Shown: piece by piece, positions 4,193 through 5,404 of the stretch
Layout of the letters: each line of letters opens with the position of its first letter
Position numbering within the stretch: the first letter of the stretch is position 1
Assembly: GCA_007135745.1 (NCBI GenBank)
Contig: SLIH01000134.1
Span: 1-5,404 of the forward strand
DNA length: 5,404 bases
Direction: 5' to 3'
DNA from: Halomonas sp.
GTDB lineage: Bacteria > Pseudomonadota > Gammaproteobacteria > Pseudomonadales > Oleiphilaceae
Notes under the pieces: model-generated
The model's input: the letters and a program-made list of their open reading frames with translations, nothing else
The model's database searches: none
Told to the model about the DNA's origin: nothing
Made by a program: the position numbers and the translations under genes

Positions 4193-5404
4193 ACGGCGTC
4201 GCCATAGGCTGATTGCGGCGGTGCTCTTCTCTGCAATCCTGCTCCCGGCCCAGGCCCTGGGCACCGGTGGGGCTGCCCCGTTCCGGATTCAGGAGAACGC
4301 AAAGACGATTGGTGATCTGCGCCCCCTGGCGGTTGAAATTGCCCGCTCGTCGCCACCGAATGTGTCCCTGGAAGGTGCGGCAGCAAAGCAGATTGAGGTT
4401 CTCCATGAGGTATCCGATCCGTTGACGCGTGTGTTGCTGGTTGATCGACTTCATCACCTTCAAAGCGCCTTTGGTGGCGATCTGGGTGTGACAGATGAAC
4501 AGGAGCGCGCGCTTTATCGGGACGTGCTGGACGATTACGACCAGCTTCTCGCCAGCGGTGACTATCCCGGCCCGCGGGACCAGCTTCTTTATCAGGCCGC
4601 CCGTGCCGGAGCCTATGCCGAAGACTCGGCGCGCTCCGTGCATTATCTGGAGACGCTGGTCGCGGAGCATGAAGACACGCAATACGCGCCCGAGGCTTAC
4701 TTCCGTATCGGCGAACACTACTTCAGCGAGGAAGCCTATGCCCGGGCTGAGTCCGCTTACGAACAGGTCGTGGTGACCGGCGCCGGCACCCACTTCGAGG
4801 ACAAGGCCATCTACATGAGTGCCTGGAGCCAGTTCCTTCAGGACCGCCACCAGGACGCCGGCGATACCTTTATCGCTCTGCTGGATCGGCATCATGATGC
4901 CGAGACGGGGTTTGATAAGGTGTCCATGAGCGCTCGTGAGCAGGTGGACGACAGCATGCGCGCGCTCAGCATCATGTCGGCCTACGAGGGAGAAGCACGG
5001 GCGTTGAATGAACTGCTCGACCGTCATCAGGATCGGGAATACGCCTTTCTGCTGTACGAGCGGCTGGCCGTTTTTTATCGCAATCAGGCCCGCTTCCGGG
5101 ACAGTGCGGCGGCGGCCGATTCCTTCCGGGACCGCTATCCAGACCATACCCACGCACCTGTGCTGGCGGATGAAGCCATTCGCTCGCTGGAGGCGGGTCA
5201 GTACCGGGAGCGGGCGCGCGGGATGAAGGCCGACTTTGTATTGAGTTATGGCGAAGGGAGCTGGCTGGAGCGGCTGGACGAAACAAGGCGCGAGCGCCTG
5301 CTGACCTCCCTGGACACTCTGGGGCGCTGGCATTATCGCCAGGCTCAATCCGAAGAAGATATCGATGACCGGAAAACGAACTATGCCCAGGCGGCGGACT
5401 TCCT
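4185..5404 (+). CDS. Exported multi-TPR protein, truncated by right window edge
   Basis: The frame opens at ATG 4185 (ATGATTGA overlap with the previous stop) and stays open for 406 codons to the window end. A signal peptide is visible: RRRHR at residues 4-8, hydrophobic core 9-20, cleavage probably after AQA (22-24). TPR-like helix pairs appear at about 168-199 (APEAYFRIGEHYFSEEAYAR and on), 206-235 and 285-320. A later segment with FVLSYGEGSW (351-360) recalls, from memory only, large envelope TPR proteins of proteobacteria, some of which lie near ExbB/ExbD/TonB-like genes or gliding-motility genes. If so, the full protein may be several hundred residues longer. The ribosome site is only a G-run (4175-4180), so coupling to the upstream gene is likely. 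Function is unknown; an envelope scaffold is the best guess. Confidence 0.85.
   Translation, partial: MIERRRHRLIAAVLFSAILLPAQALGTGGAAPFRIQENAKTIGDLRPLAVEIARSSPPNVSLEGAAAKQIEVLHEVSDPLTRVLLVDRLHHLQSAFGGDLGVTDEQERALYRDVLDDYDQLLASGDYPGPRDQLLYQAARAGAYAEDSARSVHYLETLVAEHEDTQYAPEAYFRIGEHYFSEEAYARAESAYEQVVVTGAGTHFEDKAIYMSAWSQFLQDRHQDAGDTFIALLDRHHDAETGFDKVSMSAREQVDDSMRALSIMSAYEGEARALNELLDRHQDREYAFLLYERLAVFYRNQARFRDSAAAADSFRDRYPDHTHAPVLADEAIRSLEAGQYRERARGMKADFVLSYGEGSWLERLDETRRERLLTSLDTLGRWHYRQAQSEEDIDDRKTNYAQAADF

Noticed and set aside
4038..5348. 436-codon open frame on the minus strand opposite the second TPR gene
   Set aside because: It is antisense to a frame with a signal peptide and TPR-like repeats; its translation shows no family features and looks like a shadow of GC-rich codon use.

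Overview
The window looks like chromosomal DNA from a Gram-negative, probably gammaproteobacterial host. The reasons are GC-rich codon use, two genes with Sec signal peptides, a sigma-54/NtrC-type promoter, and a secreted solute-binding protein that is very acidic (58 Asp/Glu against 21 Lys/Arg in the mature part). The acidity suggests a marine or halophilic species, for example of the Marinobacter/Halomonas type. That genus-level guess is inference only.

Left half, minus strand (1-2597): a three-gene ABC importer operon, read right to left: periplasmic solute-binding protein (1542-2597), membrane permease (648-1469) and ATPase (1-632, cut off by the window edge). It belongs to the nitrate/sulfonate/taurine-like importers found beside 'urea carboxylase' genes. 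The leader carries a clear guanidine-I (ykkC) riboswitch, so the likely substrate is guanidine. In that case the genes beyond the left edge should be the guanidine-degrading carboxylase, the carboxyguanidine deiminase pair and allophanate hydrolase. A GC-rich 10-bp hairpin sits between the binding-protein and permease genes.

Centre (2598-3115): a 518-base regulatory region between divergent operons. Read on the minus strand from upstream to downstream it holds a near-perfect NtrC-type dyad (2971-2987) with a half-matching second site 30 bp away, and a -24/-12 sigma-54 promoter (2849-2864) with predicted start near 2838. Two abutting 18-nt hairpins (2811-2828, 2792-2809) follow, then the guanidine-I aptamer (about 2679-2772), a GNRA-capped hairpin (2655-2674) and a strong Shine-Dalgarno (2604-2609). 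A 13-bp inverted repeat joins the first transcribed bases (2824-2836) to the bases just ahead of the Shine-Dalgarno (2624-2636), enclosing the whole riboswitch. The operon therefore appears to read two signals: nitrogen starvation through NtrC/sigma-54, and guanidine through the riboswitch. How the aptamer is coupled to expression is not obvious, because no intrinsic terminator is visible.

Right half, plus strand (3116-5404): two overlapping genes for exported, helical-repeat (TPR-like) proteins. The first is complete (358 aa) and the second runs off the right edge (406 codons seen). They overlap by 8 bases and are probably co-transcribed. Their function is not recognised. Paired secreted TPR proteins of this kind suggest an envelope scaffold, and nothing in the sequence links them to the transporter.
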